This document shows positions 36,401 through 46,810 of a stretch of 64,000 nt of DNA, piece by piece. The stretch is from NCBI GenBank assembly GCA_013400155.1, contig VXBM01000563.1, positions 184,858 to 248,857 of the forward strand, in the 5' to 3' direction. Each line of letters starts with the position of its first letter. The stretch's first letter is position 1. The stretch comes from Helopsaltes ochotensis (Eukaryota; Chordata; Aves; Passeriformes; Locustellidae). The notes beneath the pieces were generated by a model. That model did no database searches, had not been told where the DNA came from, and was given only the letters and a program-made list of their open reading frames with translations. A program made the position numbers and the translations under genes.

Positions 36401-38075
36401 CAGATATTGGTAAATTTAAAGGAGTTTGGGCTGATAGGAGACAAGCTGGTGGTAAGAACATGCCAGCTGTGTTGTGCAGCAGCTTGACTGCATGAGTGAG
36501 TTTTCTTCCCAAGTAAGAAGATGCCTGGTGAAAGAGACTCAGCACTTGTGGCCTTCATGTATGTTGTAACTTTTTGACTTTTCGTTCATAAAGTCCAGAA
36601 GATTAGTCAAAGACCTCTTGGTTCTTTCTGTAATCATCTCCCTGGTGGCTTAGCTGCACTCTAATAATGTGTTAGGAAACTTGGTATCATGAATACAGTG
36701 GGCCTTCATCCTAATTAAAACTTAATTTGGTGTCAATTTAAATTAAGAGGCTTGCATAAACTGGTCCATTGTGACCTGGCTTGTGCTAATCTTAATCAGC
36801 AGCTTGGATAGGACATGAATTCAAATTTCTGCAGAACAACTAAAGTGACAGTAACAACTGACAACTTAAATTAAAATTACTAAATTCTAAGAAATTGATG
36901 TGCATGACCCAAGTTACAAGATAGGTCATTAAATCAAATCTGTAGAAACAGAATTGAGAAGCCTTCCCTAATGATTGTAAGGAGAGACAAAAATACTTTG
37001 TTAGTACATTATGTGGGCAGAAAATAACTGGCTTTGAATTGGGAATTCACACAATTACAATGAAAATCGTAGTACAAAAGCTTTAATTGGTTAATATGAA
37101 ATTAAGGTAAAATATTTTCAAATAATCATAGAATCATCATAAAAATTGTTTGAGCCTAGTATATTGATGATATACTGTTATCTGAAGCCGTAAAAGACAA
37201 AGATAATAAAATTCTAATTTCTTTATAAAACAAAGATAATAAAATTCTTTATTAAATAGCTTCTGGAAGTAATATGTTGCACTTTCAATTGCTAGGAATA
37301 GTCTCATGAGTCTTTCTTTGACTGCCCTTGTGTATTTCTAGGCATAGTAGGTAAAATTTATACTGTATACTTGTGTTTCTTACTACCACTTGCCATTTCT
37401 TATCTGACTATTAGACTTCAGCTGCTTGTAAAACAGGACTAGAAATCACAATTAGAGATTGTTAGATTGCTGTAGCTATTGGTAGTGAAGCTGTACTGGG
37501 GACTCTGTGTGTGGATTACAGCATGTTTATGTGTGTACAGAATAGCTTTAGCTACATCTCAGGTGTTTGGGACCTCATCAGTATCTGTGCAGTCAATGAA
37601 AATGTCTGGGATAGTTCTACAAAAATTTTTGCTTGGTTACTGGTCTCAAATCATGTAAGAGGAAGATTCGTGCTCTATGCCACGAGTTCATTTGGGGTTG
37701 TGTGGTAAACCTGCTGGATATCAGTGCAGAACTTCAAAAGTGAATTCAGATTTCAAGACGGGGCCTGTTTAGCTTGTGTCAGTGGAATCAGTGGAATATG
37801 GAAGATGCTTCCTGAGTGAGTCTGTTGTTGGGCTGCTTCTCTTAGCACTTGGGCCAGTCAAGCCCTGTTCACCTTAAGTGACTTTTGTAAGGATATTTTT
37901 TATCTAAAATAACTGCTTGGAATTTCAAAATTTCAGATTACTCTGCTTAAAAAAAAAAGGCAAGCTACATCTGCTAAAGGAAGCACAGGAACGGAAAGTA
38001 AAACTTTAAATCAGATGCTAGTTCAATAAAGAAGTTTAGAGTTTAACATCTTTGTCTTTACTCCTGATTATTTAG

Positions 38076-38210
38076 CACTGTGACATCTGCAGTTTTCACT
38101 GTGGGAGACAACGTTGTTTCTGGTAGTGATGACCGTACAGTAAAAGTCTGGGATTTGAAAAACATGAGGTCTCCTATTGCAACGATCCGCACAGACTCTG
38201 CAGTCAACAG
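38076..38210 (+). CDS. WDR37: WDR37 coding exon 12 (residues 369-414, WD5)
   Basis: This encodes DTVTSAVFTVGDNVVSGSDD and RTVKVWDLKNMRSPIATIRT and ends AVNR (Arg414 split). It is the most canonical blade, with SDDRTVKVWD. It ends phase 2. Human has DSAINR for DSAVNR from memory. Confidence 0.97.
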
Positions 38211-38899
38211 GTAAGCAGATCTCTGAGTTAATCCTTAATTCTTGCTTTCTTAATGAATTCTTAATTTTTTTCACGTGTGGAAGTGGTTTAAAGCTGTGCT
38301 ACAGAGGTTTAGACTGGACATTTCTTTCCTGAGAGGGTGGTCAGATCCTGGAACAGGCTTCTTAGAGAGGTGGTTGATACCCCAAGCCTTCCAGTATTTA
38401 AGAGGTATTTGAACAATGCCCTTAATAACATGCTTTAAGCTTTGATCAGGCCTGAATTGGTCAGGTAGTTGGACTGGATTATTGTTGCAAGTACTTTTCA
38501 ACTGAAATAGTCTATTCTATTAATTCACTGAATATGCATTTATCTTTTGTCCCTGAAATTAAACCTGAGATTTATAAGAAATTGAAAAAGGTCTGAAAAT
38601 GTTAAAAGTGTAGGTGTGATCAACATTAATTTTTTAGTAAATTTAAAAAATTTTTAGTAAGTACATTGCTTTTAAGAAATTTTCTATAACAAAATGCAGA
38701 TGTTAAGGTTATTTGAGGCTCTAGTACAATAGAAAATACCTTAATTGTTCAATTTTTTTTTTTTCTTTTTCCATTTGTGAATTCTAGCCAGGGAAAATTC
38801 AGCTTCGTCCCTTCCTGTGAGCTTAAATTTGTCCTGTCAGTTTCTATTTGCCAGGCTCGTTGTTTCCTACCCAGCCTCCTTTTTGTCCCTTCCCTGCAG
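38211..38899 (+). other. WDR37: WDR37 intron 12
   Basis: The donor is GTAAGC and the acceptor CCTTCCCTGCAG. It holds a CR1 3' fragment (38280-38515) and AT-rich unique sequence. Confidence 0.85.
38280..38515 (+). mobile_element. CR1 LINE 3' fragment (+), divergent subfamily
   Basis: The landmarks are 'ggtttagactggacattt', 'aacaggcttcttagagaggtggttgataccccaagcc', 'gaacaatgcccttaataacatgctttaa' and 'gaattggtcaggtagttggactgga', ending with 'caactgaaatagtctattctatt'. The TCTAT-type tail marks a different CR1 subfamily from the copy at 33145. Confidence 0.85.
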
Positions 38900-39014
38900 G
38901 ATTAACGTGTGTGTTGGCCAGAGAATCATCGCCCTTCCCCACGACAACCGGCAGGTTCGATTGTTCGACATGTCAGGGGTGCGGCTGGCACGGCTCCCTC
39001 GCAGCAACAGACAG
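38900..39014 (+). CDS. WDR37: WDR37 coding exon 13 (residues 414-452, WD6)
   Basis: This encodes RINVCVGQRIIALPHDNRQV, then RLFDMSGVRLARLPRSNRQ. It is an atypical blade whose WD is replaced by FD (436-437). It ends phase 0 at CAG before GTACCT. Human has GQKIIAL and PRSSRQ from memory. Confidence 0.97.
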
Positions 39015-40487
39015 GTACCTGCACAGCTGCACCTTCGCTGTGTCTGTCCTTCCTCAGGCAAGGTTAAAAGTGGCATTTGGTCTCTCTAGCTCAAAGCTGA
39101 GCAAATGCTGAACGGCACTGGTCTGAATAAATACGCTGTTAGTTATTAAAAATAACCAACGTGCCAACGTGGAACATTTTAGACTTTTTTATTGGACTTG
39201 GAAATGGTGTTTCAAGTGAATTTCATCGTTATTTTTTCCCCTTACTGAAGTGAAACACAGCTCTGTCTTCTCTATGAAACGGAAGAAGTGTGTTAGAGCA
39301 TTTAATGTGTTTTAATATCTCGATGTGAACTGTGTCAGAAAAATGAGTCACTATGAGGTTTAATGATGATTTTCTCATGGTGTTTTTTTTTTTTTAATTA
39401 CACAGTGTCTAATTGGTTTGTATATTCCAAGCTGCATGGGGTTCCACATAACCTGGTGTAGTGGAAGGTGTCCCTGCCCATGGCAAGAAGGTTGGAACCA
39501 GATGATCTTTAAGATCTCTTCCAACCCAAACCATTCTGTGATTCTATGACATAGAAACACTGAGGGAAAAAGTGAGGGTCAGTTTTGTGAGCTCACCTTG
39601 TATGATTTGGTGATAAATTTTAATTTTTTTCTTCTGTGCTTATTCACATACATTCTAGATCCATCCTACCATGTAATAAACTATCCTTGCCATGGCCATC
39701 AAGTTTTGTGCATTTATGGCACTATTTGGCATGGCAAGCATCACTAATGGAGCAAATCAGACTAAGTGAAATTAATTGGATTATGTCACATAAATAGACC
39801 TGATTCAGCAGTTCTTGATGGAAGTTAGAAAGGAGTTCTAAGGCTTACTTTATCTCTTTTAGATTTTTTTCTAATTTAGGTGGGTTTTTAAATTTATTGT
39901 AGTCTTGAGAGATTTTTTTGTGTGTGTATGCTTTTTTTTCCTTAGTAGTTCCATTCAGGCTGACACTACCGAAATCATGACTTCATTAATTTTTTTTAAC
40001 CTTAACATTGGTCAGAACCCTATTTTGGACATTTTTGTTACTATTGAACTATCTTCATCAGTATGACATTTTTCCTGCTGCAGTATTATCCCTCCTGAAC
40101 TATAAACTACATGGACACTTAGTCTTGCCAGCAGGTAGTTCCTTATTTTAAGACTGCTTTTATAAATACAAATGCTAAAATGAAAATTGGATTTGCTTTT
40201 GTAAGGAAAATGTAACTAGATAGCGAACAGACCTTGGAAAACTCAAAAGTTTTGATGCATCTTTTTGTATGCATCTGTTATGGATGCAGTGCTGGTGCTG
40301 AGGAATCACATCATTATGAGAAGTTCTACCTTGCAGATGCAGATAACAATGACCTTTAGGATTCTCACAGGCTGTTGCAAGGAATAAACTGAGGATTGGC
40401 AGGGTTGCATTTAGAGTTGCAGTGAGCTGTTGGCCCGCAGTTCCCAAATCCATGTCAGTAACGGTGCTGTCTCCCGTGCTGTGGCAG
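39015..40487 (+). other. WDR37: WDR37 intron 13
   Basis: The donor is GTACCT and the acceptor GTGCTGTGGCAG. It holds a CR1 tail (39455-39550) and T-rich unique sequence. Confidence 0.85.
39455..39550 (+). mobile_element. CR1 LINE 3' tail (+)
   Basis: Only the last 95 bases remain: 'acctggtgtagtggaaggtgtccctgcccatggcaag', 'ggttggaaccagatgatc' and 'ctcttccaacccaaaccattctgtgattctatga'. This is the characteristic avian CR1 terminus. It is extremely 5' truncated. Confidence 0.85.
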
Positions 40488-40619
40488 GGACACAGGAGGA
40501 TGGTTTGCTGCACTGCCTGGTGTGAGGACCATCCCATCTGCAACCTCTTCACGTGTGGGTTTGACCGTCAGGCCATCGGCTGGAACATCAACATCCCCGC
40601 TTTGCTACAGGAGAAGTGA
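40488..40619 (+). CDS. WDR37: WDR37 coding exon 14, terminal (residues 453-495, WD7 and stop)
   Basis: This encodes GHRRMVCCTAWCEDHPICNL, then FTCGFDRQAIGWNINIPALL and the C-terminal QEK, followed by TGA at 40617-40619. It closes the propeller with WD7 (GH at 453-454, CGFDRQAIGW). Human differs at a few residues (CSAWSEDHPV) from memory. Confidence 0.98.
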   Translation, partial: GHRRMVCCTAWCEDHPICNLFTCGFDRQAIGWNINIPALLQEK

Positions 40620-43600
40620 AATGCCGAGAGAGTTTCTGCGTTTGTGTTGCCGTGGACTTCTACACCTGGGCAGACTTTTCTGAACGCTGGTCTGCTGTCG
40701 CTGTCAAAGCTCTTCCGTGAGGGGAGACTTGAGCAAATGTTCTTCTTGTTACCACATTGTGCACACTTTGCATGGGTTGTACAGAGAAATGTGATTTTTT
40801 AAAACTTAGTTTGTCTTGTGTATGAACTTTTATATTTTGGCATCCACTGGTCAATATGTTCACTGTTGCGTAGAGCACATAAATGTTCATAAGTTATTTA
40901 GCATTTAATAGTTACACGGTAGGGCATTACATTTGTGACATAAATGTGAAACTTATGTAATTACTGTAGAGAGTGTATACAGTCTGTTATGTTTTTCCAT
41001 GACTCTACATATCTGCCTTGTGTTAAAAGGATTCTGCAGGGCTAAAACTTTGAAATGAAGTGTCAATTTCACTAGTTGTATGATTGTAAACATTTTCCTG
41101 TTTGCATCTGATTTGAATACTTTTTTTAGTGCTGCCGTATAGTGCAACTTCAACTCCATTTTTACTCTGGCCACTAGAGAAATAGTAGATTTGAGAAGGA
41201 AAATGCAAGCAACTTGTAGTGAGTATAGACTGCCAGGTTTATTTGTTATGTTTTTTGTACTTTTTATTTTGAAAAAAGAAAAAGGTTCATTCTGCCCTTC
41301 TTATATAAAGTGATTCTGAAGCCTCATCACATTTCATATAAGCAAAAATCCAGAATATTATGATTCTAATCACTGCAATCTAGTCAAGCAAATTCTGAAG
41401 CACTTTAGTTTATAGCTATTGTTATAAACCATTTATGAAAGTTTGACTTTACCAGGGAATGTGAGCTAACCTTTGTAAGAAGGATTAATTCCTTTTGGTG
41501 ATCTACCCAGAAAGGAAGTAGTTTATTTGGGGGTTGATGATTTTGTTTATGTACCTACAGTAAGCATACTTCTAATTGTGTTCACTTCCCATATTTTTAT
41601 TTTGAGCCAGCAATACAAAGTAAATGAGTACTACCTCAAAAATGAATGTCGGTCAAGATGCATCGAATCTCTCTGTAGCCTAGAAAAAAGCACTTTTGAT
41701 CTCTGGCTGAAATACTGTCTCTGACAGGAGAGGAAAGACAATCATCCTACATGTGATCCTTTAGGTAGTTAACACGTAAAGCTAGTGGAGCAATACACCA
41801 AGTCAGCATCATCTGTCACCTTTCTGTTCTCAGCCATGACAGCGGCACTGCAGTCCCTGTCCTGTTCCAAAAGGGGGTGATTGGCATAACTCTCCCTTCT
41901 TTCTCCCAAATGATCTTACTCTGGTTTTGCTCCTCACTGTGTTTAGCTGTTTTTGCACTGGCAGTGGGGTGTTGCTCTGCAGCTGTTCCTATCAGTAAAT
42001 GCAGGTGGCAGCTGGTGTCTTGGAAAGAATGGAAAGGTTGCTTCAGACAGACACTTGTTTTTTGGCTAAAGGGAAACTGCCCCTGACTGTCTGACATATC
42101 ACAGTATAAGATGAAGGGTGGGGGTAAGGAAGGGTGCACTCTGACTGGGGGAATCTTGGGGTTCGTGGTCTGTTGGCAGAAGTATTGGGAGCTGTTTATC
42201 TCATCATCATGATTCTGTGCAACTACAGCTGTGCTCATGTCCTCTACAGCACTGTTTATAATGACATTAAGATGTGTTAGCTGGTTCTCCTATTAATTAA
42301 CATTTGTGTGGCATGGGAGTACAGTGGGATGGGATGGGATAATGAATGCATCAGTGAGGAACGGAAGGAAAACAGGGGTCCTAAACATATTGGACTGTAG
42401 CATTGAGGAAACTCAAAATATTTAATGGAGAATATATGTAGTGTCTTTACAGTACATGTCATCAGAGTAGTTCGATCCCTTGGTTTTTTTTCTGTTGAGG
42501 GGTTTGGGATTTTTTCTTGAGATACAAGATGGACAACTGTGCTGAAGCAATCTTAAATACTAAAACTAGTGAGGTTGCAGAAAGCAGCTGCAGAGTTTTA
42601 AGTCTTCTGGTGGTAAGAGTTAAATAATGGTGACAATGTTTATTTTCACTTTTTTTTTTCTCCTGGGTTTTTTACTCTGGGTTAAAGCCTTTTGATGTTG
42701 GGTTGCAGGTTTTATTCCTTAAGAAAACAAGACTCACTTTCTTTTAGTTGGTAACAGAGAGAACTTTACAAAGGTTTATGCTGTTTTTAAAAAGAGAGAA
42801 AAATGTCTGGCTGGTACAAGCAGTTTCTCCAGCATGGCCTGCATGTAGGATCTGGAGCGATGGCTCTCTTTTATTACCTGAGGCAGAGGAGAGGGTAACT
42901 GGTTTTGGTCCTGCTAAACTAAAGTGTCTAAGCTTCTCTCACATACATATGTAATACAGAACCACTGGACTCTATGCAGTTTAATCATCATTGCTGCAAA
43001 CTTTTTATATCACCAGAGGGACTATCCTCTGGCACCAGGAATGGGTGATTACATGGTTTCATTTTGAAAAGAGTCAACCAAACAAGGTGCTAGAGCCACG
43101 TTCTTATGAGCAGGCTAATACTTAAATCAGCTGAACACAATTATCACTTAGTTTAGTTTTCTATACTGTACTGAAGGGTAAGCCAAACTGCCATTCCCCT
43201 TGAAGCAAAACATATGAACAGGGGTAGTGAATAATAGTACATTGACTAAATATGTGGAAAACATTTCATGGCTCTAAATGTTCTAAAGAGTATTTTTTCA
43301 GCACTGAACAATGTCCAGCATTTCATTAAATGGAGGAGAGTTGCAGTTACATTTTCAGTATTGCGCAGAATTTCACAGAAAACTCATCACTGGGCAAAAC
43401 CAAGCTTCTGTGTCTTTCTCTCAAGCAATGCACATCAATTTTCACAATGTTTGTATATGCTTTACAATCAGAAAGATCTGGAATGAAACATCTTATTTGT
43501 TGCCTAAATCTGTGAAAACTACCTTTTGGGGAAAAGAGTTTATAAGTTATGTGGAACCACTTTTTATTATTCTGCTAATTTGTTTTTAGATGTAAACTGT

Positions 43601-43650
43601 TTTTCTTCGTTACAATTCAAAATGCATTAAAACATTCAACAATTTTTTTT
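40620..43650 (+). other. WDR37: WDR37 3' UTR (proximal form)
   Basis: AT-rich, T-run-containing sequence after the stop carries no repeats and no conserved open frame. It is taken to end after ATTAAA at 43626-43631. A readthrough form could extend to about 44,180. The extent is inferred from poly(A) signals only. Confidence 0.55.
43626..43631 (+). terminator. Candidate poly(A) signal ATTAAA (proximal)
   Basis: ATTAAA is followed about 15 bases later by a T11 run and then TGTTCTTCTGTGTTGC, a good U/GU-rich downstream element. No better AATAAA lies between the stop codon and this point. Confidence 0.5.
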
Positions 43651-44163
43651 TTTGCAATTTGCTGTTCTTCTGTGTTGCAGTAAGGTTGCTGTTGGTGTTA
43701 ATGTTTCAATTTTTTGTAGTCAAAGGATCTTCCTATTCACATTCCACTCTTTTCTACTCAAAAAGTTTGTTTCTGAGGCATTGATGAACACAGTTTGGAA
43801 GAGAAGGCCAAGTCTGTCTATTACAGTAGGTCTTCTGTAGAACTAATGGTCACACTGCCACTAAAGTATCTAGACTGAAAGGGTGTTCAGGACTCCATTT
43901 GTCTTCTCCCGTTCTGTACGGAAAAAAATTGTAATTGCATCTTCTTACGCAAGTTGTGCAAAAGTTTCCATGTGAATTTTCACCCCACTTTAGAAACTGA
44001 AATTTTAAAATGAAATCTAAACAAGTTTTTTTTTTAAAGTTTAGAATACATCAAAAGTATTGCAAAACTATTCTGAGAAGGAAAACCCGCCCTCAGTTTT
44101 TGTGTAGGTTAAAGGTCGGTTGCCTGTTGCACCCATGTTCAAACCAAAGCTGTGTAGTGTTGG

Positions 44164-44169
44164 AATAAA
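44164..44169 (+). terminator. Candidate poly(A) signal AATAAA (distal)
   Basis: This is the first canonical AATAAA after the stop, followed by ACTTGGTGTTGTAG, a GU-rich element. It would give a 3' UTR of about 3.55 kb. Confidence 0.45.
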
Positions 44170-44189
44170 ACCCAAAGGACTTGGTGTTG

Positions 44190-46535
44190 TAGAAAGCCAA
44201 GGCAAGAGTCTTGGCTGGTACCTGGGTGCAGGATGTTGCTTTATGTGCACCTTATTCTCCTTTGATGTTCTTTAGGATCCCTCATTGCCACATTTGGAAT
44301 GAATCAAAGTTGCTTGTGCTGTGGACCAAAAATAAGAGACCGGAGTTTGAAGGTAGCACAACTGACATAAGGGCTGGGTTGAGATAGAATGCCAAACCCT
44401 GGGCTTTAGTTGATTTTAGCTGAGGCCTTCCAAATCAGGCCTCACTGCCAACTGACTTATACTTGGTATTTCTAGTATTATTTTAAACCTGTGAGTAAAT
44501 ATCATGCACAACTAGTGGTTTGAGGAGTATGTCTGTGTTTAGAGCTGAAGAAGAACCACTCTGTCATGCACCATAGTTTGCTCTTTAGGCCGTCGTAGAA
44601 ATTTTATTTAATGCTCTGTTGAGACCTCAGTATGTCACTGAAAAATTACTCAGCCTTGCAATATTTTATTTTTAAGGAGTGTTGTTACCTTTTCTAATTC
44701 CCACAGGTCAGAGTTTTCTGAACATAAGTAATTTGCAAGAGCTTACAGAGGAAATCCTGTTTAATTCAGACTGTAAATCCTGGTCAAAACATACCATTAA
44801 CTGGGAGAGGTGGTATACTGGAGCGGTGTGGGATTTTGCTGCCTGTCAATGTCCTCCAAGTGAAAATATTCAATACTACCATGAGGGGCTGTTTCTCAGA
44901 GGTGTAAGGTTGGGGCTGGTGAGTATTTGCAGCATTGAACCTAAGTTCCTGAATTGGCAGCTTGGATGCCTCATGCAGGTTTGGGGAGTTTCTGGCATGG
45001 TTCTGCATGCTATGTAGAAGTTGGAATTCAAGCATTCAGACTCCCCCTAGGAAAATGGAAGTGGTGCAAAGTGTCAGTGGTGGCATGTACAATAGAAGGG
45101 AGTTAATGTAGAAAAAACCCACCAGTTCTGCCTCTGCCTTGAATTGTTTTGAAAATGGAAGCTTCAGCCTGGCTGGTGACTGCTGAGCAGTGGAATGACA
45201 CCACTGCATGTTAATTGTGTTGCTTTACTGTACTTGAAGCTTCATTTCCATTTGTTGGAAACTGTACTGGGCTGCCTTCTTCCACCAAAACTTGTAATAC
45301 TTGGCATTTGTTTGAGTTTAACATTGATTTTGTGTGGTTCCTCTTCCACTTGTATTTGTGATCTTTCTCTTCTCCCTAGGGCAGAACAAATTTAGTTGCA
45401 TCTTTATTTCAAAGCCCTGTACCAATGAAACAAAGCCATCCAGGAGTCCTGTGCTGGATGGAGAGAACTGACTGATCTCAATGTGCACTTTTTCATCTTC
45501 ATGACTTTTTTAAATTGTTCCAATGAAAATTTTTAATAATGGAAGTTGCCTGAAGGCTGTATGCATTAATTGTCTGGGGTTAGTGAAGACTGAATCAAGT
45601 CTGTGCACCTTAACTGATGAGAGAAAATAGACTTGCAGTGATGTTGTAGGTGACTTAAGGCTTTGGAAAGGAGCATGCAGTGATTTCAAGCGCTGCAGAA
45701 GAGTTGTGGAGAAAGACTGTTTCCTTAGTTTGGAGCTTCTGTGCTGTATGCAAGTGTGGTGACCCGGCATTTGAGAAGGAATTAAGATCATTTGAGAAAC
45801 GTAGAGGCACATCTGTGGTGAAAGCATTTGGACTGCAGATGAGGAACACAGAGGAAGAATAATGAAGGGGAATGAGAAACTGGAATAAAATTGAGACAGC
45901 TGAGGGGGGCAGGCAGAAGGAAAATCAGAGTGGTTCAGAGGAGTGCATGTCTAAAAGATGAAGAAGATAAATTCCAATAAATGGAATTTATTGGTCAGTT
46001 GGGGATAAACTGCTGGGAAGTCATTGTCTAGTGTATGCCCTGACTTAGTGAGGAGAAGGGAAAGCAGAGATGGGAGCAGGGCAGGGCCAGCCTGCAAAGG
46101 GGAAAACAGCAGGAATGAGCTCAGTGGGAGGCATGGATGTGCTTATGGCTAGAGCCTAGAATGGAAACAACTGGAAGTTAAGATTCCTTTGCATTTTTTA
46201 AATCAGTCTTGGTTTCTATGTCCTTGATTTTGGGGGAAAAGCCTATAGCATATATAGAGACAAATTTAACTGTATATACTGAATTTTCCATTTCAAGTGT
46301 TGCAATGATGCAGAGATCACTCAACAGCTGATGCATTCTTAGGATTGCAAATTACAAGGATTTGTCATCGTAGCAGAGAAGTGCAGATGTTACATACAAA
46401 CTCCAGGTATGGCAGCAGGGCCTGTGGGTTATTAGGAGTCACGCCTGGACTGAAAATTCCTTGAGCGAATAGTTGATTTGGAAGAAGGAGATGATGTTTT
46501 GCACAATCCCCTTGAGAATATTTTACCAGTGCAGA
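44190..46535. other. Intergenic sequence, no gene seen
   Basis: This is unique sequence. The open frame at 44679-45017 has no recognisable family. A 9-bp hairpin (CCAATAAAT / ATTTATTGG, 3-base loop) lies at 45974-45994. Confidence 0.6.
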
Positions 46536-46539
46536 AAGA

Positions 46540-46810
46540 ATCAGAGTAGTTTTGGTTGGAAGGGATCTTTAAAGGCTACCTGGTCCAACGACCCTGAAAA
46601 GAGCGGGGACATCTCCAGCTATACCAGGTTGCTCAGAGCCCTGTCCAACTTGCCTTGAATGTCTCCAGAGATGGGGCATCCAACACCTCCCTGGGCATGC
46701 TGTGCCAGTGGTGAAACATTGGCACAGGTGAGGTTTCATAAAAAGCTTCTTCCTTATATCTAGTCTAAGTTGACCTTCTTTTAATTAAGTTGACCTTTGC
46801 CTTATTACAA
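46540..46810 (-). mobile_element. CR1 LINE 3' fragment (-)
   Basis: The + strand reads 'agttttggttggaagggatctttaaaggctacctggtccaacg', 'ggttgctcagagccctgtccaacttgccttgaatgtctccagagatggggcatccaacacctccctggg' and 'ttcttccttatatctagtctaa'. This is the reverse complement of the CR1 3' UTR. It contains an internal deletion around the 'gtgccagtggtgaaacattggcacagg' junction. Confidence 0.9.

Larger units (their letters stand above)
27089..38075 (+). other. WDR37: WDR37 intron 11 (about 11 kb, largest)
   Basis: The donor is GTAAGT and the acceptor CTGATTATTTAG. It contains the CpG island at 28990-29285 with a CTCF-type motif, a TA/TG microsatellite (30063-30100), an AT-rich repeat (30416-30472) and a CR1 fragment (33145-33440). 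The remainder is AT-rich with no recognised exon. Confidence 0.85.
1..44180 (+). other. WDR37: WDR37 gene (WD repeat domain 37), 14 exons
   Basis: The gene has a noncoding exon 1 ending at 75 and coding exons at 9146-9283, 11931-12027, 13841-13936, 14105-14169, 19326-19461, 20831-20902, 22799-22843, 24514-24590, 26182-26419, 26947-27088, 38076-38210, 38900-39014 and 40488-40619. All introns are GT-AG and all phases join. The product is 495 aa; human WDR37 as I recall it is 494 aa and nearly identical. Seven WD repeats lie at about 152-186, 195-228, 279-320, 322-353, 366-396, 410-437 and 453-485, giving a complete beta-propeller. The family binds PACS1/PACS2 and has been linked to ER calcium handling; human missense alleles cause a neuro-oculo-cardio-genitourinary syndrome. 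The gene end is inferred from poly(A) signals, and the 5' end may lie before base 1. Confidence 0.97.
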
